Shown: positions 53,648-62,544 of the stretch, in pieces
Position numbering within the stretch: position 1 is the stretch's first letter
Layout: the number at the start of each line of letters is the position of its first letter
DNA from: Aquabacterium humicola
GTDB taxonomy: Bacteria; Pseudomonadota; Gammaproteobacteria; Burkholderiales; Burkholderiaceae_C
Assembly: GCF_030167915.1 (NCBI RefSeq)
Contig: NZ_JARGNB010000007.1
Span: 248,001 to 312,000, forward strand
DNA length: 64,000 nucleotides
Direction: 5' to 3'
Program-made: the position numbers and the translations under genes
Notes under the pieces: model-generated
What the model was told of the DNA's origin: nothing
Database searches by the model: none
Seen by the model: only the letters and a program-made list of their open reading frames with translations

Positions 53648-54496
53648 TCAGCCGGGGCGGGCGGGAACCAACGCAGCGCAGGGGTCGGGCCGGGGCTGCA
53701 CCTCGGTGCGCAGCACACGGTCGAAGCGGCCGGGCGGGTCGGCGTCCGACTCCAGCAGGCCGATCACCCGGCTGCGCGCGCGTTCGGCCGGCGGCAACCA
53801 GCGCGGCGCGCCGGCATCGCTGCGCACATGGCCGTTGCCGGCCAGCAGCACCGCGCCGCCGGCCGCATGCCGGACCAGCAGGCGCGCCATGAACTGGTCG
53901 CGCGCCACCTGCGCCAGCGCGAGGCGCCGCGCGCCGCTCGCATCCAGCTGGCCGCAATGCCCGGCGACCAGGGCCTCGACCTGCAGCGCCATCAGGTCCT
54001 CGGGCACCGCGGCGTCGAAGCCGTGCGCCGCGAGGCCATCGGCGATGACACGGCGCACATCGGTCCGCGACACGTTGGCGGCGATCACCACCAGCCCGTG
54101 CTGCAGCGCGAGGGCGAGAAAGGGTTCGTAGTGCGGCCAGTGCCAGCCGCTGCCGCCGGCGGCAGCGATGATCGAGGCCGGTGACGCGCCGGGCGCGGTG
54201 CGGGCCGCGTCCAGGGCCGCCTGCTGCTCGCGGTCGAACTGCTCCATCAGCAGCGCCGGCCGCGCGCCGGTGTCGAGCAACTCGCGCAGGGCCTGCACGC
54301 GCAGCGCGTGCTGGGCGGCGTTGTCGTGCACTTCACCGAGCAGGATCAGCGGCGCGCCGCGCAGGTCGAGCCCCGAGTCGGCCGCCGGCCGCGGGACGGT
54401 GCAAGCTTCGAGGGCGGCCAGCGCTGCGCCGAGCAGGCCGGCCAGCACCCAGCGCCGCCGGCGGATGGTCGGATCGGCCCGGCACGGCGTGATCAC
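53648..54496 (-). CDS. ChaN family lipoprotein, probable haem-binding
   Basis: This 282-residue protein has a signal segment (RRRWVLAGLLGAALAALEAC) with a cysteine at the cut site. The residue before it is atypical for a lipobox, so lipidation is probable but not certain. The rest is a ChaN-like domain (LGEVHDNAAQHALRVQALRE, MEQFDREQQAALD, NGHVRSDAGAPRWL). ChaN binds haem between monomers in Campylobacter; that role fits the nearby hemP gene. The start GTG at 54496 overlaps the preceding stop as GTGA, so translation is coupled to the 472-residue protein gene. A second GTG just upstream is possible. Confidence 0.8.
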   Translation of the reverse strand: MITPCRADPTIRRRRWVLAGLLGAALAALEACTVPRPAADSGLDLRGAPLILLGEVHDNAAQHALRVQALRELLDTGARPALLMEQFDREQQAALDAARTAPGASPASIIAAAGGSGWHWPHYEPFLALALQHGLVVIAANVSRTDVRRVIADGLAAHGFDAAVPEDLMALQVEALVAGHCGQLDASGARRLALAQVARDQFMARLLVRHAAGGAVLLAGNGHVRSDAGAPRWLPPAERARSRVIGLLESDADPPGRFDRVLRTEVQPRPDPCAALVPARPG

Positions 54497-55911
54497 CACG
54501 GCAAGTTGAACCGCACGGCCAGCCGGCTGCGTTCGCCCGCGCGCTCCAGGGGCCCGGCCTGCAGCAGCGCCGGCGGCGTCGCGGCGGGCGCCGTCGAGAC
54601 GGGTGCCGGCGTTGGCCCCGTCGCCGTCCACGTCTGCCCGGTGAACGCCGTCAGCACGAGCGTGTAGCCCTGCATCTGCGGCGACAGTTCGCCGCTGTAC
54701 GCGCGCCCGACCTCCAGCGCATCGGCATCGGCCGGTGCATCACCCGGCTTGTCGGGCTGCACGGGCTTCAGCTTGCGCTCGGTGAACGTGGCTTCGCCGG
54801 TCGACGGGTGGTAGCGCACCTCGAAGTTGACGCTGCGCGCGGTGGCCGGCGAGCGTTGCTTGTAGAACGCGCAGAAGCCGTTGCCCGAGGGCATCACGCC
54901 GCCGGTCCAGCCGCTGCCGTCGCCGCCGGGGGTCACGCTGTCGGTGTAGTTCACGGTCTCCAGCGGCTTTGCGCCGGCAGGAGCCTCGCGGCAGACGGTG
55001 TGATCGCGCTCGCAGCCGGCGCTGCCGCAGCCGGGAATGCTCTGCGGCCTGCTGCTGGTCAGCAGCGTGCGCTTGTCGTCGACGGCGGTCGGCGCGGCCG
55101 CTTCCTTCAGCTGATAGGCCATCGGCTTGCGCGGGAACAGCTCCAGGCTGATCGGGTACTTGATCTGCGCGGTGTCGGAGCGCCAGAACTTCCACGAACC
55201 CTGCGGCATCAGCGCGGTCAGCTCCAGCGGCACGTGCGTCAGTGCGCGGTCGACGAACAGCGGGGCCAGCGCGGCGGCGGGGATGGTCAGCTGCAGCTTG
55301 TCCGGCGGCTGCACCTGCAGCCAGCCGGGCGGCGCGGGCTGGCCGGCCAGCGTCACCGCGTAGCTCAGCGTGCCGGCGGTCGGCAGGTTGGTGGTGATCG
55401 TGATGCGCGCGTCGCGGCCGGCGCGGAAGTAGTGCGAGGCGCCCTCGACGCGGCGCAGCACCGGCGTCGACGCATCGAAGGGCAGGGCCTTCAGCGCGGC
55501 GCCCACGTCCAGCGTCACCGGGCGCTCGATGCGGCCGCGGTCGGCGGCGGGGTCGGGCAGGGCCAGCAGCTGGCGGTCGAGCGCGCGCAGGATCGTGATG
55601 CGGTCGGCCGCCAGGCGGTCCCACTTGTCGTCGGCCACCGGGCGCAGCTCGGTGCGCGCGTTGGCGATCATCAGCTGCAGCTCGCGCACCGCCTTCGATG
55701 CCGGCAGCGAAGGCTCGCCGGTGGCCTTGCCGGCGAAGAAGGCCGCGCGGGCGGTGAACTGGTCGAGCACGAAGCTGACAGGGAAGCTCGGTGCGGCCAC
55801 CGACAGCGGCGCCTCGGCGGCGGGCGCCGTGGCCGCGAGACCGGCGACGACCGCGGCGATCAAGCAGCCGATCAGGCAGGCGATCAACGACCCGGTGCGC
55901 GATGACCTCAT
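54493..55911 (-). CDS. Periplasmic protein of unknown function
   Basis: This 472-residue protein has a signal peptide (LIACLIGCLIAAVVAGLAATAPAAEA). Its mature part holds hydrophobic strands and at least four cysteines in the middle (PGCGSAGCERDHTVC), likely disulphide-bonded, plus a later GNGFCAFYKQ. The order suggests beta-sandwich domains (ITITTNLPTAGTLSYAVTLAG). I do not recognise the family. It is followed, with a 4-base overlap, by the ChaN-like gene and further on by hemP, so an envelope role in the same unit is possible but not shown. Confidence 0.65.
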   Translation of the reverse strand: MRSSRTGSLIACLIGCLIAAVVAGLAATAPAAEAPLSVAAPSFPVSFVLDQFTARAAFFAGKATGEPSLPASKAVRELQLMIANARTELRPVADDKWDRLAADRITILRALDRQLLALPDPAADRGRIERPVTLDVGAALKALPFDASTPVLRRVEGASHYFRAGRDARITITTNLPTAGTLSYAVTLAGQPAPPGWLQVQPPDKLQLTIPAAALAPLFVDRALTHVPLELTALMPQGSWKFWRSDTAQIKYPISLELFPRKPMAYQLKEAAAPTAVDDKRTLLTSSRPQSIPGCGSAGCERDHTVCREAPAGAKPLETVNYTDSVTPGGDGSGWTGGVMPSGNGFCAFYKQRSPATARSVNFEVRYHPSTGEATFTERKLKPVQPDKPGDAPADADALEVGRAYSGELSPQMQGYTLVLTAFTGQTWTATGPTPAPVSTAPAATPPALLQAGPLERAGERSRLAVRFNLPW

Positions 55912-55923
55912 CGGCCCACTGTA

Positions 55924-55940
55924 GCGGAGCGCGGCTCCGC
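55924..55940. terminator. Short perfect hairpin after the NTF2-like gene
   Basis: GCGGAGC-GCG-GCTCCGC is a 7-bp perfect stem in the 42-base gap between the NTF2-like stop (55954) and the start of the periplasmic protein gene (55911). Terminator function is uncertain because no T run follows. Confidence 0.3.
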
Positions 55941-55953
55941 CGTGGGCGCCGAT

Positions 55954-56412
55954 TCAGCGCGGCCGGCCCTGCTCGTCGACCAGCCCGTGCTCGCGGTACA
56001 GCGCCATCTCGTCGCCGGCGATGAAGGCGAAGATCTTCGGTCCACCGTCGCGGCGCTGCAGCAGGTAGGTGACGACGAAGTCCAGGCCGAGCGGCTGGCC
56101 ATCGCGCCGCTCGTGGTCGCTGCGCATGCGCACGCGCACGAGGTCGTGCTGCTCGTCGATCGGCATCGCCTCGACGCCGCGCAGGTGCATGCGCTGGGTG
56201 CCGATCAGGCGGTGGAATTCGGCGCCGTCGCGCAGCACCTGCGCGTAGCGTTCGTCGTTCGCGCCGCCCTGCACCATGCCGCCGGCGCTGGCGCTGACGA
56301 AGTGCTCGGCGTAGCTCGCGCGCACCTGCTCGGCCGGCGCGTGGCCGTCGAGAACCTGGTTGAAGACGTCGACGTAACGTTCGAAGAACTCGCGGTAGTC
56401 GGGAGCGTTCAT
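55954..56412 (-). CDS. NTF2/SnoaL-like small protein
   Basis: This 152-residue protein has the general layout of the NTF2-like fold (a helical start, FERYVDVFNQVLDGHAP, then beta strands with FHRLIGTQRMHLRGVEAMP and DFVVTYLLQRRDGGPKIFAFI). The fold includes enzymes such as SnoaL cyclases and many binding proteins of unknown role. The ATG at 56412 is preferred over a TTG two codons upstream because GAGG lies about eight bases before it. It is the first gene of a possible three- or four-gene minus-strand unit. Confidence 0.65.
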   Translation of the reverse strand: MNAPDYREFFERYVDVFNQVLDGHAPAEQVRASYAEHFVSASAGGMVQGGANDERYAQVLRDGAEFHRLIGTQRMHLRGVEAMPIDEQHDLVRVRMRSDHERRDGQPLGLDFVVTYLLQRRDGGPKIFAFIAGDEMALYREHGLVDEQGRPR

Positions 56413-56573
56413 GCGCAAACCTCGTTCGGCTCGTCGGGCGAGCGATGCGCCATTTCATCCAACGCTGCGCCGATGGCCGGTCGTCCGAGCGCGCGACTGG
56501 CGGTAGGAAGCGGCCGACAGCGGCCGGCACACCGCTTGCCTGCTCGTCGACAACCTCCTCTCAGGTGATCGCC

Positions 56574-56783
56574 ATGAACCGCCATTCCCCGAAGCCGCCT
56601 ACCGAGGGCGACTCGCTGCCGCCGCTGCAGAGTCCGATGCCGCGCACGCCGGGGCTCGACCACGAGGAGCCCGAGCAGCGCCAGGAGCGCGACATCCCGA
56701 GCGAAGAAGGCAGCACCGAACGCGCCGGCGCGTCGCAGCGGCGCTCGGCAACGAAGGCGCGCGGCACGTTGGCCGGAAATTAG
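56574..56783 (+). CDS. Small disordered hypothetical protein
   Basis: This 69-residue reading frame encodes a hydrophilic Glu/Ser/Pro/Arg-rich chain with no hydrophobic core (PPTEGDSLPPLQSPMPRTPG) and a plausible AGGTG before the ATG. Low complexity makes the protein call uncertain. It sits between the NTF2-like gene on its left and the SagB-type gene on its right, the latter convergent with it. Confidence 0.45.
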   Translation: MNRHSPKPPTEGDSLPPLQSPMPRTPGLDHEEPEQRQERDIPSEEGSTERAGASQRRSATKARGTLAGN

Positions 56784-56841
56784 CGGCACGCGGCGCTCGG
56801 GTCCGGCCGGCGCGGGCCGTCGCCGAGGCCTGCGGCCCGGT

Positions 56842-58764
56842 TCACCGGACTCCCAGCGCCGCGAGGTGCACCACCCACGCGCGGGCAGGGTCGATGCCGA
56901 TGAGGGCCGCGGCCTCTTCGTCGTAGAACGCGCCGACCGCGCAGACGCCGAGCCCGCGTGCACCGGCTTCGAGGTACAGCCGTTCGCCGACCCGGCCGGC
57001 TTCGAGCAGGGCATGGCGGTATCCGCGGGCGGCGCCGGCGGGGTCGGCGGCGAAGGCCGCGCGGTCGACCGTCAGCATGAACACCGCGGCGGCATCGCCG
57101 ATCACGTCCTGGTCCAGCGCGGCCGCGCGCGGGGCCGCGCGCGTGACGCCGGCGGCTCGGCGCGGCAGCAGCCGGTGTGCATCGAGGTCGATGCGGTAGG
57201 CGCCGGCGGCGAGGCCGTTCACCGCGTGCACGACGAGGTGCATGCGCAATGCGGCCGACCACGGGTCCGGCGTGCGCAGCCCGGCGATGAGACCGCCGAG
57301 CGTTTCGAGCGGCAGGGCCGCGCTGGCGAAGCGCCGCACCGAGCGGCGACGCGCGATCAGCGCGAGCACGCCATCGTGCGGCGGTGCGGCCGGTTGCGGC
57401 AGCGCGATCGCGCCGCCATGGGCGCCATCGCGTGACGAGGCGGCGGAGGCCGGTGGCGATGCCGACGGCCCGTCCACCGCGGCGCGCAGCGAGGTCGCGC
57501 GGTGCAGCGTGCCGGTGATGCCCAGCCGCTCGGCCGTGTCGCCGCCGAGGGCCGGCGGCGCCCAGCGCTGCGCGCCCGTCGACGCGAGCACCGGCGCCCG
57601 CGCGGACTCATGCAGCGCCAGCAGCGCGAGCACGCCTTCCTCCGCTTCGTCGACCCCCAGCGCGGCCGCGGCGCGGGACTCGTCGAACCGGTGCACGAAC
57701 TGCACGCGCCGGCCCAGCGCCGCGCCCGCCTGCAGCGCGTTCTCCAGCGCATGGCCGAGGTCGGCCAGCACGTAGCGGTAGGTGCGGTCGCGGTACTTGT
57801 GGCCGCTGCGGCGGAACAGCGCGGTGGCCAGCAGCAGCACCTCGGCGCCGGCCAGCGCCGGATCGGCGGCGGCACCGAGCGCCGCATCGTCCGGTGCGGT
57901 GGCCGACAGCCGCTCCAGCGCGTGGTGCTCGGCGTCGTAGTGCCACAGGCCCGGCGCCAGCCCGTCCAGCGCCCGCACGGCCACGTACAGCTCGGTCGAG
58001 AACAGCGCGCCCGACGACGGCGATGCGCGCAGCTTCAGCGTGCCGCGTTCTTCGGTGACGCCGGCGACATGCCACAGCAGCGTGCCGAGCGCCACGCCGT
58101 CGAAGGCCGCCCCGCGGTGTGACCGGGGCGGCGGCAGGGTGATGCTCGGCGCATCGGCATAACGCTTGAATGGCGCCGGCGGATCACCCCAGTCGACACT
58201 CGGTGCACGCAGCAGCACGCCGCGCCGCGAGTGCGACGAGAAGGCGTGGAAACGCTCGACCAGCGCGAGCGCATCGCCGCCGGCGACGCGGGCCGGCGCC
58301 GCGCCGGCAGCCGTACCTGCACCCGCCAGCGGCGCCGAATCGAGCCGCAGCTCGCTGCGCCCGTGGCGCAGACCGAGCATGAAGGCCAGTGCCGCGAACA
58401 ACCCGCCGCCGAGCAGGGCCAGCGTGCCGCGCCGCGCCGACGCGTCGTCGACCGCCGCCGAAGGTCGCGCCGCGCCCCGCCGCGTGATCCAGCGCCACAC
58501 CAGCGGGAAATTGAAGCCCAGGTGCAGCAGCACCAGCAGCACGGTGCCGTAGCCGAACAGGTAGTGCCAGTCGAACACCGGCAGCTGCTGGTTCGCGACC
58601 CAGAAGATGCCGAGGCCCGCCGTGGTGCCGACGTAGGCCAGCAGCAGCAGGCTGGCGCCGATGTTCAGCGCCAGGCGAGACGGTGGGCGGCCGCGCAGCC
58701 ATTGCAGCGCCAGCCAGGCCAGCGCGGCCAGCAGGGGCAGTGCCACCCACAGCAGTTTGGGCAT
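56842..58764 (-). CDS. Membrane-anchored protein with two SagB-type nitroreductase domains
   Basis: This 640-residue protein has three to four hydrophobic segments in residues 1-140. They include histidines in FDWHYLFGYGTVLLVLLHLGF that could be haem ligands or a membrane anchor. Two related nitroreductase/SagB-like domains follow (about 165-390 and 445-640), for example HAFSSHSRRGVLLRAP, GLWHYDAEHHALERL and IARRRSVRRFASAALPL. Residues that bind FMN in the second unit look intact; the first looks more degenerate. SagB enzymes oxidise peptide azolines. No peptide-precursor or cyclodehydratase gene is beside it, so another electron-transfer role is also possible. It is divergent from the PBP gene. 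Confidence 0.75.
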   Translation of the reverse strand: MPKLLWVALPLLAALAWLALQWLRGRPPSRLALNIGASLLLLAYVGTTAGLGIFWVANQQLPVFDWHYLFGYGTVLLVLLHLGFNFPLVWRWITRRGAARPSAAVDDASARRGTLALLGGGLFAALAFMLGLRHGRSELRLDSAPLAGAGTAAGAAPARVAGGDALALVERFHAFSSHSRRGVLLRAPSVDWGDPPAPFKRYADAPSITLPPPRSHRGAAFDGVALGTLLWHVAGVTEERGTLKLRASPSSGALFSTELYVAVRALDGLAPGLWHYDAEHHALERLSATAPDDAALGAAADPALAGAEVLLLATALFRRSGHKYRDRTYRYVLADLGHALENALQAGAALGRRVQFVHRFDESRAAAALGVDEAEEGVLALLALHESARAPVLASTGAQRWAPPALGGDTAERLGITGTLHRATSLRAAVDGPSASPPASAASSRDGAHGGAIALPQPAAPPHDGVLALIARRRSVRRFASAALPLETLGGLIAGLRTPDPWSAALRMHLVVHAVNGLAAGAYRIDLDAHRLLPRRAAGVTRAAPRAAALDQDVIGDAAAVFMLTVDRAAFAADPAGAARGYRHALLEAGRVGERLYLEAGARGLGVCAVGAFYDEEAAALIGIDPARAWVVHLAALGVR

Positions 58765-58927
58765 GCCGGCCTCGTCGATCGGCCCCGGAGGAGCGGCATT
58801 CTAGGCAGCGTGCACGCGGCGCGGCGGGTAGCGTGGCGGCTGACGCGAGGGCTGTAGGAGCGCACCCACAGTCGCTCGCGGCAGCGCCCGAACGACACGT
58901 GCGGCGATCTTGACGACCATCGCCGCC

Positions 58928-61552
58928 ATGGACACCTCGCGCGACGACCCTCCGGCAGCCCGCCCCGCGGCTTCTTCCGTCCTGCGGAGCGATCCGCGAT
59001 GGCCGCGCGTGGCCGTGAGCGTCGCCCTGTGGGCGTCGATGGTGCTGGTGCCGCTGGCCTTGCTGTGTGCCGCAGGCGCGTGGTGGCTGGTGGGCCACAC
59101 CCCCGACGCCACCGCGGTCGCCGAACGGGCGGCCGAGCAGCCGACCCGCATCCTGTCGGCCGATGGCGTGCTGATCGACACGCTCGGCGAGCGCCTGCAT
59201 GCCTCGCGCACGCTGGACCAGGTGTCGCCGGCGCTGGTGCAGGCGCTGCTGGTCACCGAGGACAAGCGCTTCTACGAACATCACGGCCTCGACCTGCGGC
59301 GCATGGTCGGTGCCGCGTGGAACGTGATGAACGGCGAGATCCAGGGGGCGTCGACCTTGACGCAGCAGCTCGCGCGCAACCTCTTCCCGCAGCGCATCGG
59401 CATGGAGCGATCGCTGCTGCGCAAGCTGCGCGAGATCACGCTGGCGCTGAAGATCGAGCGCGCCTACACGAAGGACCAGATCCTGACGCTGTACCTGAAC
59501 CAGGTGCGCTTCCCCTACCGCGTGACCGGTGTCGAGATGGCCGCGCGAACCTATTTCTCGAAGTCGGCGCAGGAGCTCGATCTGCACGAATCGGCCCTGC
59601 TGGTGGCGATGTTGAAGGGCCCGAAGCGCTACGACCCCGAGCAGGCGCCCGAACGCGCGAAGGCGCGCCGCGACCTGGTGCTGACGCTGATGTCGCGCGC
59701 CGGCGCCATCGACGAGGCGACCCGCGCCCGCGCGACTGCGCAGCCGCTGGGCGTGCACCTGCAGCGGCTGGACCTGGGCCCGCAGCACGCGCCGCATTTC
59801 GTGCGCCTGGTGCGCGCGCAGCTCGACGACTGGGCCGAGGCGCAGGGCGCCGATCCGCGCGTCGAGGGCCTGACGGTGCACACGACGATCGATACCCGCC
59901 TGCAGGCCCTGGCCGAGCAGGCCGTGCGGCGGCAGGCGGCGTTGTTGCAGGCGGTGGCCGACCAGGAGTGGAGCAAGCCGGCGCTGCGCACCGGTGCCGA
60001 TGCGCTGGCGGCCGGGCAGGGCGGCCAGACTGAAACGGCGCGTTCTCCGGGTGGCGAACCGGCGCGTTCGCCGACGGCCTTCACGCATTTCTGGTCGCAG
60101 CAGCCGACGCTGCTGGCCGAGCTGGCGCGGGAGACGCCGGCCTACCGTGAGGCGCGCGCGGCCGGGCTGGACGACGCGCTGGCGCTGCGCCGTGGCCTGG
60201 CCGACCGCGACGCGCTGCAGGCGCTGAAGTTCCAGAAGACGCGGCTCGAGGCCGGCTTCGTCGCGATCGACCCCACCAGCGGCGCGGTGCGCGCCCATGT
60301 CGGCAGCCGCGATCCGGCGCAGGACCAGTTCGACCATGTCTCGCAGGCGCAGCGTCAGCCGGGATCGACCTTCAAGCCCTTCGTCTATGGCGCGGCCTTG
60401 CAGTCGGGCATCCGCTCGACCGACATCCTCTACGACGAGGCGGTGGAGATCCCGCTGCCGGACGGCACCGTCTGGTCGCCGCGCGACGTCGGCGAGGCCA
60501 CCGGCGAGCCGCTGAGCGTGCGCGAGGGCCTGGCCCGTTCGAAGAACACCATCACCGCGCAGGTGATGCGGCGCGTGGGCGTGTCGGCGGTGATCCGCTA
60601 TGCGCAGCTGATGGGCCTTTCGCGCGCGAAGCTCGATCCAGTGCCCTCGCTCGCGCTGGGCACGAGCCCGGTCACGCTGCTGGAGCTGGCGGGCGCCTAT
60701 GGCAGCTTCGCCTCGCTGGGCGTGAAGCGCCAGCCGGTGCTGATCAGCCACATCACCGACCGCCACGGTCGCGAGCTGGCGCGCTTCGCGCCCGAGCCGC
60801 AGCGTGTATTGACCGAGACGCAGGCCCTGGAGATGGTCGACATCCTGCGCGATGCGGTGAACAGCGGCACCGGCGGTTGGCTGCGCAGCCGCTTCGGCCT
60901 GCGCGTGGACGTGGCGGGCAAGACCGGCACGACGCAGCGCAACACCGACGGCTGGTTCATCGCGATGCGGCCGGACCTCGTCGCCGGGGCGTGGGTGGGC
61001 TTCAACGACCAGCGCGTGACGATGCGCAGCAACCATTGGGGCCAGGGTGGCCGCAACGCGCTGCTGATCGTCGGCGATTTCCTGCGCGCGGGCCTGCAGG
61101 CGGGCCGGATCGACCAGCGTGCGCGCTTCCCGGTGCTGCCGAAGCCCGAACCCGTGCCCGAAGACATGTCGGCCGATCCGGGTGCACAGACGTCCCCGAT
61201 GCTGCATGCCGCATTGGCGGCCGGCGCGCTGCCGCCAACGGCGCCGCCCCGGCCGACCCTGCCGCCGCCGATCCAGGCGCCGCTGTCGCCGCCGGACGCG
61301 CCGCCGGTGGTGCCGAACCTGCAGGGCCTGCGTGCGGCCCCGGTGCAGACGCTCACGCCGGTACCGCCAGCCCCGGCGCCGGTACTGCGCTGGTCCACAC
61401 CGCGCGAGCTGCCGGCACCGGCGCCGCGGGAGCTACCGCCGCTGCGGGAGCCATCGCCGCAACGCGAGCTGCCGCCGCCGCGAGAGCCGGTCCATCCGTC
61501 GGAGCCTGACGACCCCAACGACGAAGAGGCGCCGGCGGTCGTGCGCCTCTGA
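58928..61552 (+). CDS. Bifunctional penicillin-binding protein, class A (PBP1A-like)
   Basis: This 874-residue inner-membrane enzyme builds and cross-links peptidoglycan. One membrane segment lies near residue 35. A GT51 transglycosylase domain follows (VTEDKRFYEHHGLD, GASTLTQQLARNLF, KLREITLALKIER, VRFPYRVTGVEMAARTYF). The transpeptidase domain has the active-site GSTFKPF (SxxK), RSKNT (SxN) and AGKTGTT (KTG) motifs. The last 110 residues are Pro/Ala-rich and longer than usual. The ATG at 58928 is favoured over an upstream TTG at 58910. It lies alone, ending at a bidirectional-looking terminator. Confidence 0.94.
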   Translation: MDTSRDDPPAARPAASSVLRSDPRWPRVAVSVALWASMVLVPLALLCAAGAWWLVGHTPDATAVAERAAEQPTRILSADGVLIDTLGERLHASRTLDQVSPALVQALLVTEDKRFYEHHGLDLRRMVGAAWNVMNGEIQGASTLTQQLARNLFPQRIGMERSLLRKLREITLALKIERAYTKDQILTLYLNQVRFPYRVTGVEMAARTYFSKSAQELDLHESALLVAMLKGPKRYDPEQAPERAKARRDLVLTLMSRAGAIDEATRARATAQPLGVHLQRLDLGPQHAPHFVRLVRAQLDDWAEAQGADPRVEGLTVHTTIDTRLQALAEQAVRRQAALLQAVADQEWSKPALRTGADALAAGQGGQTETARSPGGEPARSPTAFTHFWSQQPTLLAELARETPAYREARAAGLDDALALRRGLADRDALQALKFQKTRLEAGFVAIDPTSGAVRAHVGSRDPAQDQFDHVSQAQRQPGSTFKPFVYGAALQSGIRSTDILYDEAVEIPLPDGTVWSPRDVGEATGEPLSVREGLARSKNTITAQVMRRVGVSAVIRYAQLMGLSRAKLDPVPSLALGTSPVTLLELAGAYGSFASLGVKRQPVLISHITDRHGRELARFAPEPQRVLTETQALEMVDILRDAVNSGTGGWLRSRFGLRVDVAGKTGTTQRNTDGWFIAMRPDLVAGAWVGFNDQRVTMRSNHWGQGGRNALLIVGDFLRAGLQAGRIDQRARFPVLPKPEPVPEDMSADPGAQTSPMLHAALAAGALPPTAPPRPTLPPPIQAPLSPPDAPPVVPNLQGLRAAPVQTLTPVPPAPAPVLRWSTPRELPAPAPRELPPLREPSPQRELPPPREPVHPSEPDDPNDEEAPAVVRL

Positions 61553-61569
61553 GGGTCACCCGAGCCGCG

Positions 61570-61608
61570 CCGCGCCAGCGCCATCCTGTCGATGGCGCGG
61601 CGCGGTTT
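61570..61608. terminator. Strong stem-loop terminator between convergent genes
   Basis: CCGCGCC-A-GCGCCATC, loop CTGTC, GATGGCGC-GGCGCGG forms a 15-bp stem with one bulged A, followed by TTT. It lies between the stop codons of the PBP gene and the convergent calcium-repeat gene and can serve both strands. Confidence 0.72.
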
Positions 61609-61613
61609 GCCGT

Positions 61614-62108
61614 TCAGCCGCGACGTCCCGGGTGGCGGTCGTTGCGGTTCGGGATGCCGTCGCCGTCGCGATCCCAGCGGCTGTCGCGGTCGTAGCGGTT
61701 CGGCACGCCGTCGCCATCGCGGTCCCAGCCGGGGGTGTAGCGGCGGTCGTGGCGGTTCGGGATGCCGTCACCGTCACGATCCCAGCGCGGGTTGTAGACG
61801 CGGTCGAGCTGGTTCGGGATCCCGTCGCCGTCGCGGTCGCCGCTGCGCACGCCGCGGTAGTAGGGGTTGTGGCCGTAGTGGTGGCCGGGGTTGTGGCCGT
61901 AGACCGGGTAGCCCGGGTAGGCCACCGTTGCGGCGGGCACGATCACGCGCGGGGCCGGCACGTAGACCGGCGCCGGGCTCACCATCACCGGCAGCGGCAC
62001 GCCGATCGACACCGACCACTGCACGTTGCCGCCCGCATGCGCGGTGCCGGCGGCCATCGCGCCCGCCAGGCCGAGCGCCGCGACGATCCACTGGGTCTTG
62101 TTGCTCAT
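61614..62108 (-). CDS. Secreted protein with thrombospondin type 3-like calcium repeats
   Basis: This 164-residue protein has a signal peptide (QWIVAALGLAGAMAAGTAHA), a Pro/Val/Tyr/His-rich middle (YPVYGHNPGHHYGHNPYYRG) and four copies of the calcium-binding DRDGDGIPN motif, spaced by Arg/Asp-rich turns. Such repeats bind calcium and stabilise surface proteins. AAGGAG precedes ATG 62108 by about nine bases. It is divergent from the PEP-CTERM gene. It is small for a complete surface protein, so it may be a short envelope or matrix component. Confidence 0.78.
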   Translation of the reverse strand: MSNKTQWIVAALGLAGAMAAGTAHAGGNVQWSVSIGVPLPVMVSPAPVYVPAPRVIVPAATVAYPGYPVYGHNPGHHYGHNPYYRGVRSGDRDGDGIPNQLDRVYNPRWDRDGDGIPNRHDRRYTPGWDRDGDGVPNRYDRDSRWDRDGDGIPNRNDRHPGRRG

Positions 62109-62544
62109 GTTCACCGTACTCCTTCTGGGGTCTTGGCCCGCTCGAGGGGCCTGCACCGTCTCAACGGCGCGACAGCGCACGCGGTTCACCGTTGCCGCGT
62201 GAAGCCTCGGTAAAGAACCGTGAAGCGCAAAGGTTGCGGCCCGCGTGACGAGTCGTGAGTTCTGGGTGATAACGTTGAAAAGACGCGGCCAGAAAAGGCC
62301 CGAAGGCGGTGCCGGCGTTACCCATGTTCCGAGACGTATCACCCAAAAGACGTGTCAAGGGACAACTGCAACAGGGCGTCATTGCCAGGGGCTGATCCTG
62401 GAACATGTGCTTGCATCAAAAGTACGCGGCCATCGAGGCTGGTTTGGATTAAGGTCAGCTTCGAGCCGTGCAGAGCCCTCGGCGGTGCACGGCCGCGTCG
62501 CTCACGACCCGCCGACTTTCCTCAATCGATCCAAGGATGTCCCC
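62109..62544. other. 436-base gap between divergent genes, no gene seen
   Basis: I see no convincing reading frame here; short frames overlapping it run in poor codon use. The gap should hold promoters for both neighbours. A sequence like a sigma-54 site occurs near 62400 but has wrong spacing. The PEP-CTERM leader AAGGA lies eight bases before its ATG. Confidence 0.6.

Noticed and set aside
58184-61207. Frame of about 1000 codons antisense to the PBP and SagB-type genes
   Set aside because: It lies opposite two genes with complete catalytic motifs and shows the Arg/Gly/His-rich composition of non-coding frames in GC-rich DNA.
62400-62414. Sigma-54-like promoter (TGGAAC ... CTTGC) before the PEP-CTERM gene
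   Set aside because: The distance between the GG and GC elements is 11 bases instead of 10, and the -24 element is weak.
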